Below, one piece after another: positions 50,987 to 59,867 of a stretch of DNA of 64,000 nucleotides (within the stretch, counting starts at the first letter, position 1; every line of letters starts with the position of its first letter). The stretch is from an uncultured Eubacterium sp. GTDB taxonomy: Bacteria > Bacillota > Clostridia > Oscillospirales > Acutalibacteraceae. Under the pieces are notes generated by a model, which was not told the DNA's origin, made no database searches, and worked only from the letters and a program-made list of their open reading frames with translations. The translations under genes and the position numbers were made by a program. The stretch is taken from assembly GCA_910577195.1 (NCBI GenBank), contig CAJTLP010000002.1:1-64000 (forward strand). Direction: 5' to 3'.

Positions 50987-51595
50987 ATGAAAAAATATAT
51001 TATATCCATCTCAAGGCAGTTTGGCTGCGGCGGACACGAAATTGCAACCAAGCTTTCGGAAAAGCTGAACATTCCTTATTATGACAAGGAATTGATGAAA
51101 CGTGCTGCTAAGGAAAGCGGATTTGATGAAAATCTGTTCCTTTTCTATGATGAAAAGCCGACACGCAGTTTCCTGTACAATATATCCGCAGACGGCTTTG
51201 GTGCAGTAACAAATTCCGGAGTTTCACTTGAGGATAAAATTTTCCAGTATCAGTTTGACACCATACGCAAGGTTGCTGAAGAAGGAAGCTGCATCATTGT
51301 AGGCAGATGCGCTGATTACATACTCAGGGAGGAGCCTAATCTTTTCACGGTATTTCTTCACGCTGATGACAGCTTCAGACAAAACAGAGTGGTAAATACT
51401 TATGGATTGAGCGATAAAAATGCACTGAAGGAAATCAAAGCAACGGATAAGAAAAGAGCCCGCTTCCATAATTTCTACTGTGACAATAAATGGGGCGACG
51501 CTGCAGCATATGATTTATCCATTGATGTCTCACGTCTCGGAATTGATAACACGGTTTCCTTAATTATAGATTACATCAATAAAAAATTCTCATAA
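50987..51595 (+). CDS. Cytidylate kinase-like protein (AAK6/Cytidylate_kin2 family)
   Basis: A 202-residue protein with the family start IISISRQFGCGGHEIATKLS, in which the P-loop is altered (SRQFGCGG), then PYYDKELMKRAAKESG, a central helical part, VGRCADYIL and a C-terminal LSIDVSRLG. These proteins are small P-loop kinase relatives common in gut Clostridia and Bacteroidetes; the substrate is not known. The ribosome site is AAAGGGG. Confidence 0.85.
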   Translation: MKKYIISISRQFGCGGHEIATKLSEKLNIPYYDKELMKRAAKESGFDENLFLFYDEKPTRSFLYNISADGFGAVTNSGVSLEDKIFQYQFDTIRKVAEEGSCIIVGRCADYILREEPNLFTVFLHADDSFRQNRVVNTYGLSDKNALKEIKATDKKRARFHNFYCDNKWGDAAAYDLSIDVSRLGIDNTVSLIIDYINKKFS

Positions 51596-51608
51596 TAACA
51601 ACACACAA

Positions 51609-51640
51609 AAAGAGCTGTTCGCAAGGAACAGCTCTTTCAT
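51609..51640. terminator. Bidirectional terminator
   Basis: AAAGAGCTGTTC (51609-51620) and GAACAGCTCTTT (51626-51637) with five-base loop. Confidence 0.9.
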
Positions 51641-51652
51641 ATTATTACGTAT

Positions 51653-53332
51653 TTACTTAAGTACTTTGAAATCAACCTTACCGATTTTTGTTCTAGGAAG
51701 CTCGTCGATATAGACAACCTCTTTCGGAACAGACCATTTTGAAAGATTCTGCATACCGAACTCAAAAATCTTTTTCGTGAGTTCCTCTTCATTATCATTT
51801 GCAAACTTTTTATTTTTTACAACATAAAGCTTAAGCTGGGTTTTACCCTCTTCACCGGCACCGATTGCACAGCAGTCATAAATCTCTGCCATTGCTCTGT
51901 ATGCCTCTTCAATAAAGGAAGGATAAACAAGATATCCGCTGATTTTGTATACTCTCTTCAATCTCTGGCGATAATATATATCACCGGTACCGGGAGTTAT
52001 ATAACACATATCACCGGTATGAAGCCATACTCTTCCATCATCGTGCTTAACAAGCACTTTATCTGTTTCTGCAGGATCATTCCAATAACCCTGCATAAGC
52101 GTAGGACCGTAAACACAAAGCTCGCCGTCCTCACCTTTAACTTCTTCTGTAGTACCCGGCTTAACAGTCATAACCTCAATATTATATGTCGGCAGACCGA
52201 TGCAACCCTGCGGCGCTTCACGGCGTGGGTCTGTAAATGTACAAACAGTTACACATTCAGTAAGACCATAGCCTGAAACAAAATGACATTTTGCACCGTT
52301 TTCCTTAAGCATTCTGTCCATCTTTTCCGTAAGTGAATACGGAACGACGTCGCCGCCTGAGCCGATAAGCTTCATTGTGCTCATATCTATACCCTTGAGA
52401 TATCCTGCCTTATAAACCTTTTCAAAGAAATCCGGCACACCGAACACATAGTTGATATGATATTTTTTAATTGCATCGCTGCACATTTTTGCATCAAACT
52501 GTGGGAACAGAGCCTGAGGCTGACCAACGATGATAGAATAGTGCATACACATACCGAAACCGAAGCCGTGAAATACAGGAAGAGCCGTAAGCATTGCATC
52601 GTTATCAGGGTCAATCTTCTTCTCAATAACATTTTCAACAACATCTGTTACCTCATATGAAAGATTGTTGATGTTGTAGTTTGAAAGCATAACCGCCTTT
52701 GGATTACCTGTTGTACCGCCTGTCATCATTGTTACGGCAGTTGCATCATAATCCGTCTCAATTTCAACAGTATTATCTTTCAGATACTCAGCGCCCTCTT
52801 TGAGGAAATCCTGCCAGTCGATGCACTTTTTAACACCTGTAGCCTTTGCGGTCTTGCCCTTAATCTTCTTTTTATAAAGCATATTTGCAATCATACCGTA
52901 AGGTGATTTAGGGAAATACTGTGCTGTTCTGCACTTAACCAGTATAAGATCATTCATACCTGCAAAAGCCTTTTCGCTTACATCAAAGCAGAATGCAAAT
53001 TTAGCACCCACAAGATTTTTTGCATACTGAGCTTCAGAAGCAACGGAAAGCGGATGAAGCATTGCTGCAATTGCACCGATTTTATTTACAGCATAAATGG
53101 CTGTGATACACTGCGGCATATTCGGTGCACAAATGATAACTCTGTCACCTTTTCTTACGCCGTTTGCTTTGAGTGCGGCTGCACATAAATCAACCATTTC
53201 ATTTGCTTTATTCCAACTGATTGTGTTGTTGTAATAATAGAAACAGGGCTTGTCGCCTCTGGAAGCGACGGAATCCATAAATTTTTCATACATCGTCTTT
53301 TTAACATCATATTTGCTTGTGAATTCTGCCAT
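51653..53332 (-). CDS. Acyl-CoA synthetase (AMP-forming) family protein
   Basis: A 559-residue ANL-superfamily enzyme, starting at ATG 53332 behind GGAGG (an open frame to 53386 lacks a site). The P-loop is MMTGGTTGNPKAVML; YGLTEC is the adenine-binding motif; WLHTGDMCYITPG has the hinge Asp; RTKIGKVDF has the catalytic Lys at the C-terminus. It activates a carboxylic acid as acyl-AMP and then CoA ester; chain length cannot be predicted. No fatty acid genes are next to it. Confidence 0.88.
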   Translation of the reverse strand: MAEFTSKYDVKKTMYEKFMDSVASRGDKPCFYYYNNTISWNKANEMVDLCAAALKANGVRKGDRVIICAPNMPQCITAIYAVNKIGAIAAMLHPLSVASEAQYAKNLVGAKFAFCFDVSEKAFAGMNDLILVKCRTAQYFPKSPYGMIANMLYKKKIKGKTAKATGVKKCIDWQDFLKEGAEYLKDNTVEIETDYDATAVTMMTGGTTGNPKAVMLSNYNINNLSYEVTDVVENVIEKKIDPDNDAMLTALPVFHGFGFGMCMHYSIIVGQPQALFPQFDAKMCSDAIKKYHINYVFGVPDFFEKVYKAGYLKGIDMSTMKLIGSGGDVVPYSLTEKMDRMLKENGAKCHFVSGYGLTECVTVCTFTDPRREAPQGCIGLPTYNIEVMTVKPGTTEEVKGEDGELCVYGPTLMQGYWNDPAETDKVLVKHDDGRVWLHTGDMCYITPGTGDIYYRQRLKRVYKISGYLVYPSFIEEAYRAMAEIYDCCAIGAGEEGKTQLKLYVVKNKKFANDNEEELTKKIFEFGMQNLSKWSVPKEVVYIDELPRTKIGKVDFKVLK

Positions 53333-53397
53333 ATCTGTCCTCCATATGTAAAATAAATTTTGAACATTTAAATTAAAAGTGTTCATTTTTTGCTTTT

Positions 53398-53429
53398 TAG
53401 ATTATAGCAAATTATCATTGCTAAATCTA
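53398..53429 (-). promoter_or_regulatory. Palindrome over the -10 of the acyl-CoA ligase gene
   Basis: TAGATTTAGCAA and TTGCTATAATCTA form a near-perfect inverted repeat of about 12 bp per arm; the right arm holds TATAAT (53407-53402). Possible repressor site. Confidence 0.4.
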
Positions 53430-53463
53430 TAAAAATAATAATAGTTTATCTTTATTTAATAAT

Positions 53464-53491
53464 TTGACTTTTTGTGTATCTATGGTAGAAT
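53464..53491 (+). promoter_or_regulatory. Promoter of the 53524 gene
   Basis: TTGACT (53464-53469), 16 bases, TAGAAT (53486-53491). Confidence 0.5.
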
Positions 53492-53523
53492 AGTAAAGAC
53501 TTTTCCGTTTAGGAGGCAGTATT

Positions 53524-54210
53524 ATGGCATATAAAATAAAACGTGATCCGGTAAATAAAATACCGAAGGCACAATTTGCTTTCTGGATTATCGTACGTAT
53601 TGCAATGATGATTTGCGCAGCATATTCATTTATAACCGGTGATGTGGTAATGGGCTTTGAGAGTGTATTCTGCTTTATTTTTACACATCTGTGGGATATG
53701 TTTCAGGTTTTCGGCAATGGAAGCTTTATTGAAGAGGTGCCGCCGCTCAGTCAGACTATGCTTAACATAATCATCTTTGTTGGTATTGTTATTGGTTCAT
53801 ATTTCGGATTTTTTGATAAAATATCCTGGTTTGACAATATGATGCACGTGCTTTCAGGCTTTGTATGTGCTGTATTCGGATATGATTTTGCTTGTATCAT
53901 TCAGCGTAAAAAGGGACAGTGTGCTGCTACTCTCGCTGCTATTTTCTCTATTATGTTTGCACTTTCAATTGCAGTCGGCTGGGAATTTTATGAATTTCTT
54001 ATGGACACACTTCACGACACAAACCTCCAGCTTTCAAAGGCAGGCGAGGAAACAGCAATGTTTGACTTATCAAAATACAATAATGAGTACGGTTATCTCG
54101 GTCTTGTTGACACAATGACAGATATGATGATGAATGCTGCCGGCGGTTTAATCGGTATGATATTTATGATAGTCCTCAGAAATAAAAAGGCAAAAGCAAA
54201 TAACAAATAA
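53524..54210 (+). CDS. DUF2238/YjdF-like polytopic membrane protein
   Basis: A 228-residue protein with five to six membrane segments. The pattern WFDNMMHVLSGFVCAVFGYD, then GWEFYEFLMDTL, then LGLVDTMTDMMMNAAGG corresponds to the conserved Asp/His and Trp-Glu plus second Asp of DUF2238 (YjdF) membrane proteins. Such residues facing the membrane could bind metal or lipid. The function is not known. AGGAGG precedes the start. Confidence 0.7.
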   Translation: MAYKIKRDPVNKIPKAQFAFWIIVRIAMMICAAYSFITGDVVMGFESVFCFIFTHLWDMFQVFGNGSFIEEVPPLSQTMLNIIIFVGIVIGSYFGFFDKISWFDNMMHVLSGFVCAVFGYDFACIIQRKKGQCAATLAAIFSIMFALSIAVGWEFYEFLMDTLHDTNLQLSKAGEETAMFDLSKYNNEYGYLGLVDTMTDMMMNAAGGLIGMIFMIVLRNKKAKANNK

Positions 54211-54225
54211 ATACAAACTGAACAT

Positions 54226-54266
54226 AAAAAAACAGAGTGATTCAAAATGAACCACTCTGTTTTTTA
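54226..54266. terminator. Bidirectional terminator
   Basis: Arms AAAAAACAGAGTG (54226-54238) and CACTCTGTTTTTT (54253-54265). Confidence 0.85.
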
Positions 54267-54274
54267 CTATCAAA

Positions 54275-55114
54275 TTATAAATGGTAAATGATATCATCAC
54301 TCTTCCAGTTAAAGAACAGAATACCGATACCCAGCGTTATAAGAGATACAACAGTTGCATACACCAGCAATTTCCAGCTCATCATCTGGCCATAAAGTAT
54401 ACAGTGCCTGAACAGCTCAATCATGGAATACAGCGGATTAATTTTAATTACAAATACCATCCACTTTGTGTTAATTGTTTCAAGGTGATAAAGTATCGGC
54501 ACCATATAGAACAGGAGCTGCGTTAAAACACTCCAGATATACTCAATATCTCTGAAATAAACACAAAGCACCGAAAGAATAAGTCCTACTCCTGTACTGA
54601 ATATCAGAAGCAATAGCATAGGTACAAAGCAAAGCAGTGCATACCATGTAATCTCAAGTCCGTCACCGCCGTTGAAACCTGTTACCTTAAAAAATATCCA
54701 GACACAGATAAGACATAGCATTGAAATCGCAAAGGTTACAAAGTTACTCAATACTGCCGAAAGCGGATACATATACTTCGGCACATATACCTTTTTTATA
54801 ATTGCCTGATTTCTTCTGAAGGCAGTCATTGCATGGCTTGTTGATGTTGTGAAAAAGCTGAACAGCAACCGGCCTGTAAAAAGATACACAGGATAACAAA
54901 CAATTAAATCACTCTTTTTTCCGAATATTCCGCCGAATACAACGGAAAGAACAATCATATTCAGGAGTGGCTGCAAAAAGCTCCACAAAATACCGAGCCA
55001 CGAGTTACGATATTTCAGCTTTACATTTTTCATTGTCAGCTCTTTGAGCAGATTTTTATATTTATTGAACATATCAACGCCATGGTTGAGTTCACGATTC
55101 TCTTTAACTTTCAC
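54275..55114 (-). CDS. ABC-2 type permease, TagG/Wzm-like polysaccharide export family
   Basis: A 279-residue protein with six membrane segments, starting at GTG 55114 (GAGGTG five bases upstream; an upstream ATG at 55147 has none). LKYRNSWLGILWSFLQPLLN is the conserved amphipathic entry region of TagG/RfbA permeases. FTGRLLFSFFTTSTSHAM and NQAIIKKVYVPKYMYPLS follow. These work with a TagH-type ATPase to move teichoic acid or O-antigen chains. No ATPase gene is next to it in the window; the nearest terminator directly follows, so it is an orphan here. Confidence 0.85.
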   Translation of the reverse strand: MKVKENRELNHGVDMFNKYKNLLKELTMKNVKLKYRNSWLGILWSFLQPLLNMIVLSVVFGGIFGKKSDLIVCYPVYLFTGRLLFSFFTTSTSHAMTAFRRNQAIIKKVYVPKYMYPLSAVLSNFVTFAISMLCLICVWIFFKVTGFNGGDGLEITWYALLCFVPMLLLLIFSTGVGLILSVLCVYFRDIEYIWSVLTQLLFYMVPILYHLETINTKWMVFVIKINPLYSMIELFRHCILYGQMMSWKLLVYATVVSLITLGIGILFFNWKSDDIIYHL

Positions 55115-55191
55115 AAAGGCACCTCTTTGCTTTGATAAATGAAGCATTGAATAAAAACGATTGCACTTATCTCTGTATTAATAACTTAGGG

Positions 55192-55220
55192 ATTATAGCA
55201 CATATCCTATTTTTTTTCAA
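55192..55220 (-). promoter_or_regulatory. Promoter of the ABC-2 permease gene
   Basis: TTGAAA (55220-55215), 17 bases, TATAAT (55197-55192), on the minus strand. Confidence 0.6.
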
Positions 55221-55264
55221 CTTGACACGTAAATAATAAACAAATGTCGCATTATTGTCCTGAA

Positions 55265-55753
55265 TCACCTGAAAATATCCGCAATCTCAATTGCAGTTTT
55301 GCGGGCAGACATATTGCCGTCAATCACATAATCTGCTGCACTAAGATATTTTGACTTACGTTCATCATAAAGCTGACGTGCTTTTTCTCTGTCCTGAAAC
55401 AGTGGTCTTGTCTTGGAATTGCCTATACGCTGACATATAACATCAAAATCCGCGTCAAGGAACACAATTTTACCACCCTGCTTAAGAGCGTCAACATTTC
55501 TCTGAAAGGTGAGCGCTCCGCCTCCTGTTGAAACAACGCAGTTTTTCATATTTGAAATATTCTTACAGCACTCAAATTCCAGATTGCGGAAATGCTCCTC
55601 ACCGTGAACAGTAAAAATCGCCTTGATTGCAACACCCTGCTCACGCTCAATAAGCTCGTCGGTATCAATAAACTTTCTTCCCATTATTTTAGCCAGCTCC
55701 TGACCTACAGTAGTCTTTCCGCTGCCCATAAATCCGCAAAGAATAATGTTCAT
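55265..55753 (-). CDS. aroK: Shikimate kinase
   Basis: A 162-residue kinase phosphorylating shikimate. Walker A GFMGSGKTTVG, FIDTDELIE (substrate Asp), STGGGALT and TRPLF (lid Arg) are all present. Its start overlaps the aroE stop by one base (TAATG) and there is no separate ribosome site, so it is translated by coupling. Confidence 0.95.
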   Translation of the reverse strand: MNIILCGFMGSGKTTVGQELAKIMGRKFIDTDELIEREQGVAIKAIFTVHGEEHFRNLEFECCKNISNMKNCVVSTGGGALTFQRNVDALKQGGKIVFLDADFDVICQRIGNSKTRPLFQDREKARQLYDERKSKYLSAADYVIDGNMSARKTAIEIADIFR

Positions 55754-56580
55754 TATTTTTTCAGCTCACTTTCTGCAATTTCAATAACAGGCTTAATCTG
55801 CTCCATAGTAAATTTTACATCAAGCCAGATTTCCTGTGCAACGGCTGCCTGCCATACAAGCATCGGCAAGCCGTTTGAATACTTGGCACCGGCCGCCTTA
55901 GCATATTTAATCAGCTGTGTTTCCATAGGATTATAAACGGCATCAAATACGGCACTGCATTTTTTTACCTTTTCCTCAGGCAGAACACAGGCGTCAACAT
56001 TCGGGAACATACCTACAGGTGTACCGTTTATAAGTACATCGTATTCACCATCAACCTCATCAAGAGTGATGACCTTAATTGTTTTTCCGAGCTTGTCCTT
56101 GACCTCGCTTTTAATCTGATTTCCTGCATCTACATCCGCATCACGCACTGCGATTGTCAGCTCTGCCCCTGCAAGCACACTTTCAAAGGCAAACATTCTT
56201 GATACCCCTCCGCTGCCGCAAAGAAGCACCTTACCCTTAAGCTCAATGCCAGCCATTTCAAGTGCACGGAGGAAACCGAAACAGTCCGTATTATATCCTG
56301 TCAGAACGCCGTCTTTATTATGAACGGTATTTACCGCACCGAAAAGTTCCGCTCTTTCGGAAAGTCCGTCAAGAAAGGGAATGATATTTGTCTTATGGGG
56401 AATGGTAACATTAAAACCGTTCAGCTTTTTCAGTTCTTCAACGCCCTGTGAAAAGCTGTCAGGGTGAACCTCCTTCAGTTCATAGGATGCATCCATTCCA
56501 TTTATCTTAAAAAGCGCTTTATGTATAACCGGTGACATAGAATGTCCTAAAGGGAAACCGGTGAGTCCGAATTTTTTCAT
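55753..56580 (-). CDS. aroE: Shikimate dehydrogenase
   Basis: A 275-residue enzyme reducing dehydroshikimate with NADPH. GFPLGHSMSPVIHKALF is the substrate motif; FNVTIPHK has the catalytic Lys; NTDCFGF has the Asp; the nucleotide loop is LLCGSGGVSR. GAGGT precedes the start. First gene of the aroE-aroK pair; divergent from acpP. Confidence 0.95.
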   Translation of the reverse strand: MKKFGLTGFPLGHSMSPVIHKALFKINGMDASYELKEVHPDSFSQGVEELKKLNGFNVTIPHKTNIIPFLDGLSERAELFGAVNTVHNKDGVLTGYNTDCFGFLRALEMAGIELKGKVLLCGSGGVSRMFAFESVLAGAELTIAVRDADVDAGNQIKSEVKDKLGKTIKVITLDEVDGEYDVLINGTPVGMFPNVDACVLPEEKVKKCSAVFDAVYNPMETQLIKYAKAAGAKYSNGLPMLVWQAAVAQEIWLDVKFTMEQIKPVIEIAESELKK

Positions 56581-56606
56581 TTATTTTACCTCGTTAAAAA
56601 AAATTA

Positions 56607-56635
56607 TTGACAATTGAATAGGAATTATATAATAT
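56607..56635 (+). promoter_or_regulatory. acpP promoter
   Basis: TTGACA (56607-56612), 17 bases, TAATAT (56630-56635). Confidence 0.7.
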
Positions 56636-56689
56636 GATAATAACATAACAAAACAATATTAACAACTACTTTTTGAGGTGAAGGTTATT

Positions 56690-56917
56690 ATGGTATTAGA
56701 AAAAATCAAAGCTATTCTTTCCGAACAACTGGATATTGATGAAAATAACATCAATGCTGACAGCCTTATTGTGGAAGATTTAGGTGCTGACAGTCTTGAC
56801 GCTATCGACATCGTTATGTCTGTTGAAGATGAATTCGGAATCGAGGTTCCTGATGAAATCGTGGAGAAAATGGAAAGCGTAAATGATATCATTACTTTTG
56901 TTGAAAATAATATATAG
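56690..56917 (+). CDS. acpP: Acyl carrier protein
   Basis: A 75-residue acidic four-helix carrier. The 4'-phosphopantetheine Ser is S35 in LGADSLDAIDIVMSVEDEF, followed by GIEVPDE. The start at ATG 56690 has GAGGTG nine bases upstream; an in-frame GTG at 56678 overlaps that site. Carries acyl chains in fatty acid synthesis; no other fab genes are in the window. Confidence 0.93.
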   Translation: MVLEKIKAILSEQLDIDENNINADSLIVEDLGADSLDAIDIVMSVEDEFGIEVPDEIVEKMESVNDIITFVENNI

Positions 56918-56997
56918 GACACAATCAGATAATTGTTCATTATATTGATGAAATCGTACGTATATCATTGACTTTAAATTATAAATAAAGTAAAATG

Positions 56998-57024
56998 AAA
57001 GCAGGTATAAAACCTGCTTTTTTG
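56998..57024 (+). terminator. acpP terminator
   Basis: AAAGCAGGT (56998-57006) and ACCTGCTTT (57012-57020), then T-run. Confidence 0.85.
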
Positions 57025-57101
57025 TTTGGCAAAAAGGCAATAATCAGGCTGTTAAAAGGATATAATTTATATCATCAGCCGTTTTGAGAGGGGTAATCCA
57101 T

Positions 57102-58604
57102 ATGTCTGAGAAATATGTTATGGCACTGGATCAGGGCACCACGTCCTCACGTGCCATCATATTTAATAAGAAAGGTGAAATCGTAGCCAAAGCCCAGAAC
57201 GAATTCACTCAGTACTATCCGGAAAATGGTTGGGTTGAGCACGACCCGATGGAAATTCTTTTTTCACAAATCAGTGCAATTTTATCATGTCTTAGACTTG
57301 AAAAGGTAAATCCTAAGGATATTGCAGGAATAGGAATAACCAATCAGAGAGAAACTACTATTGTCTGGGATAAGGAAACCGGCAAGCCTGTTTCAAACGC
57401 CATTGTATGGCAATGCCGCAGAACAGCTCAGTATTGTGAAGAGCTCAAGGCTGCGGGATTAAGTGATTATATCAAAGACACTACCGGTCTTCTGATTGAT
57501 GCTTATTTCAGTGCAACAAAAATCAAATGGATTCTTGATAATGTAGAGGGTGCAAGAGAAAAGGCGGAAAGGGGCGAGCTCCTTTTCGGTACAGTGGATA
57601 CCTGGCTCATATGGAATCTGACAAACGGCAAGGTGCATGTAACCGATTATTCCAATGCCTGCAGAACCATGCTCTTTGACATTAATAAGCTTTGCTGGGA
57701 TCCATTTTTGTGTGAAACACTTGGAATACCAATGAGCATGCTGCCTGAGGTTAAGCCGTCAAGCTGTATTTACGGCACAGTTGCAAAAATCACAGGTATA
57801 GAGGATATTGAGGGCGTTGCGATTGCAGGTGCTATCGGTGACCAGCCGGGTGCTCTGTTCGGTCAGGGCTGCTTTAATATAGGTCAGGCTAAAAACACTT
57901 ACGGCACAGGCTGTTTCCTTTTAATGAACACCGGTGATAAAAAGGTTAACTCACGTTCAAATCTTCTCTCAGGTATTGCTTGGGGTATAGGCGACAAAAT
58001 CACCTATTCACTTGAGGGCTCTGCTTTCAATGCAGGCTCGGTAATAAAATGGCTGAGAGATGAGGTTGAGCTCATACATTCAGCTCCTGAATGTGATGAG
58101 CTGGCATCTGAGGTCGAGGATGCGAATGGTCTTTATTTTGTTCCTGCTTTCACCGGACTCGGTGCTCCATACTGGGATATGTATGCAAGAGGAACTATGA
58201 TAGGTTTAACACGAGGCGTTAACCGCAAGCATATCTGCCGTGCTGTTCTTGAAAGCATTACATTCCAGATGACGGATCTGCTTGAGGCTATGATGAGTGA
58301 TTCAGACATTATGCTCAAGGATTTGCGTGTAGACGGCGGTGCTTCCGTATCTGACATTATGATGCAGATTCAGGCTGATATGACAGGCGTTCCTGTAAAC
58401 AGGCCTAAGAATATTGAGACTACAGCTCTCGGTGCTGCTTACTGTGCAGGACTTGCAACAGGCGTATGGGAAAATACGGATGAAATCGAGGCTAACCGTC
58501 AGGTGGATAAAATGTTTATTCCATCAATGGAAACAACATTAAGAAATAAAAAATATTCTGACTGGAAACGTGCGGTTGAACGCTCACGCAACTGGGAAAG
58601 ATAA
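57102..58604 (+). CDS. glpK: Glycerol kinase
   Basis: A 500-residue FGGY kinase turning glycerol into glycerol 3-phosphate. MALDQGTTSSRAIIF is the N-terminal phosphate loop; GITNQRETT, WQCRRTA, SNACRTMLFDI and GAIGDQPGALFGQGCF follow; YGTGCFLLMNTG and DGGASVSDIMMQI are near the nucleotide site. The start at ATG 57102 follows GAGAGGGG. No glpF or glycerol 3-phosphate oxidase or dehydrogenase gene is adjacent. Confidence 0.96.
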   Translation: MSEKYVMALDQGTTSSRAIIFNKKGEIVAKAQNEFTQYYPENGWVEHDPMEILFSQISAILSCLRLEKVNPKDIAGIGITNQRETTIVWDKETGKPVSNAIVWQCRRTAQYCEELKAAGLSDYIKDTTGLLIDAYFSATKIKWILDNVEGAREKAERGELLFGTVDTWLIWNLTNGKVHVTDYSNACRTMLFDINKLCWDPFLCETLGIPMSMLPEVKPSSCIYGTVAKITGIEDIEGVAIAGAIGDQPGALFGQGCFNIGQAKNTYGTGCFLLMNTGDKKVNSRSNLLSGIAWGIGDKITYSLEGSAFNAGSVIKWLRDEVELIHSAPECDELASEVEDANGLYFVPAFTGLGAPYWDMYARGTMIGLTRGVNRKHICRAVLESITFQMTDLLEAMMSDSDIMLKDLRVDGGASVSDIMMQIQADMTGVPVNRPKNIETTALGAAYCAGLATGVWENTDEIEANRQVDKMFIPSMETTLRNKKYSDWKRAVERSRNWER

Positions 58605-58626
58605 AAAATAAAGGAGTTTTTGATTT

Positions 58627-59787
58627 ATGGGTAAGGTAATATGTCCTTGGGGATTAATCACAGATTTTGTAACAGACGCATTTGTCGGCTACGGTATCCC
58701 AAGAGAAGAAGCTGAGATTTGTACAGATATACTGCTTGAATCAGATAAGCGCGGCATCGAAAGTCATGGCTGCAACAGATTTAAGCCAATCTATCTTGAC
58801 CGAATCAAGGCAGGTATTCAAAATCCTGTAACAGATTTTGAAATCGTTAAAGAAACGGAAACAACAGCAGTGGTTGACGGTCACAATGGTATGGGCCAGG
58901 TAATCGGCTACAAAGCAATGCAGATGGCTATTGACAAGGCGAAAAAATACGGCTTGGGAATGGTTGCAGTACGCAATTCATGTCACTATGGTATTGCCGG
59001 CTATTATGCAACGCAGGCAACCGAGCAGGGCTGTATCTGTATTACAGGCACTAACGCAAGACCTTCTGTTGCTCCAACCTTCGGCGTTGAGGGTATGTTC
59101 GGTACAAATCCGCTTACAGTAGGTATTCCAAGTGATGAAAAATTTGATTTTATCATTGACTGTGCAACATCAATTACCCAGAACGGTAAAATTGAATATT
59201 ATGCAAGAATCAATGAGGATGTTCATCCCGGCACAATCATCGGCACAGACGGTGAGCCCGTTGAGGGTGATGCAGGCGTTGCACTTAAAAGAATTCGTGA
59301 AGGCTCTGCTGCTCTGACCACACTCGGCGGTATCGGCGAAGCTCTCGGCGGATACAAGGGTTACGGCTACGCAATGATTATTGAGCTCCTTTCCGCTATC
59401 CTTCAGGACGGAAGCTACGGTAAGGACCTTGACGGCAAGGACGAAAACGGCAACATCAGACCATATCATCTCGGTCACTTCTTCATTGCGATTGATACAA
59501 ATCATTTTCTCGGTGAAGAGCTTGTAAGAAGCAAGGCAGGAGAAATCCTCCGTTCCGTACGCAACTCTAAGAAAGCACCTGATGCCGAAAGAATTTACAC
59601 AGCAGGTGAAAAGGAATACGAAATCTGGCTCAGCAGAAAGGACAGCGGTGTTCCTATCAACGAGTCTGTACAGGGCGAAATCAACGCAGTACGTGACGAG
59701 CTGGGACTTGATTACACATTCCCATGGGAAGATAACTACGTTCCTTACCCTGAGAAAAATATAAAATCTCATATTGCGAAAGACTAA
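58627..59787 (+). CDS. LDH2/MDH2-family NAD(P)-dependent oxidoreductase
   Basis: A 386-residue dehydrogenase of the malate/lactate/ureidoglycolate (YlbC-like) family, unrelated to classical LDH. Pattern: SDKRGIESHGCNRF, VVDGHNGMGQVIGYKAMQMA, VRNSCHYGIAGYYA (catalytic His), TGTNARPSVAPTFG, GGYKGYGYAMIIELL. It reduces or oxidises a 2-hydroxy acid such as malate. It lies between glpK and the malic enzyme gene; with the latter it could interconvert malate, oxaloacetate and pyruvate. AAGGAG precedes the start, 22 bases after glpK. Confidence 0.85.
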   Translation: MGKVICPWGLITDFVTDAFVGYGIPREEAEICTDILLESDKRGIESHGCNRFKPIYLDRIKAGIQNPVTDFEIVKETETTAVVDGHNGMGQVIGYKAMQMAIDKAKKYGLGMVAVRNSCHYGIAGYYATQATEQGCICITGTNARPSVAPTFGVEGMFGTNPLTVGIPSDEKFDFIIDCATSITQNGKIEYYARINEDVHPGTIIGTDGEPVEGDAGVALKRIREGSAALTTLGGIGEALGGYKGYGYAMIIELLSAILQDGSYGKDLDGKDENGNIRPYHLGHFFIAIDTNHFLGEELVRSKAGEILRSVRNSKKAPDAERIYTAGEKEYEIWLSRKDSGVPINESVQGEINAVRDELGLDYTFPWEDNYVPYPEKNIKSHIAKD

Positions 59788-59797
59788 GCAATTCAGT

Positions 59798-59827
59798 GGC
59801 ACCGAACAGGATGAACTTTTCGGTGTC
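59798..59827 (+). terminator. Weak hairpin before the malic enzyme gene
   Basis: GGCACCGAA and TTCGGTGTC with 12-base loop, without a T-run. It may be an attenuator or mRNA processing stem. Confidence 0.3.
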
Positions 59828-59867
59828 ATTACCAATTACATATTAATATTTTAGGAGAAACAATAGA

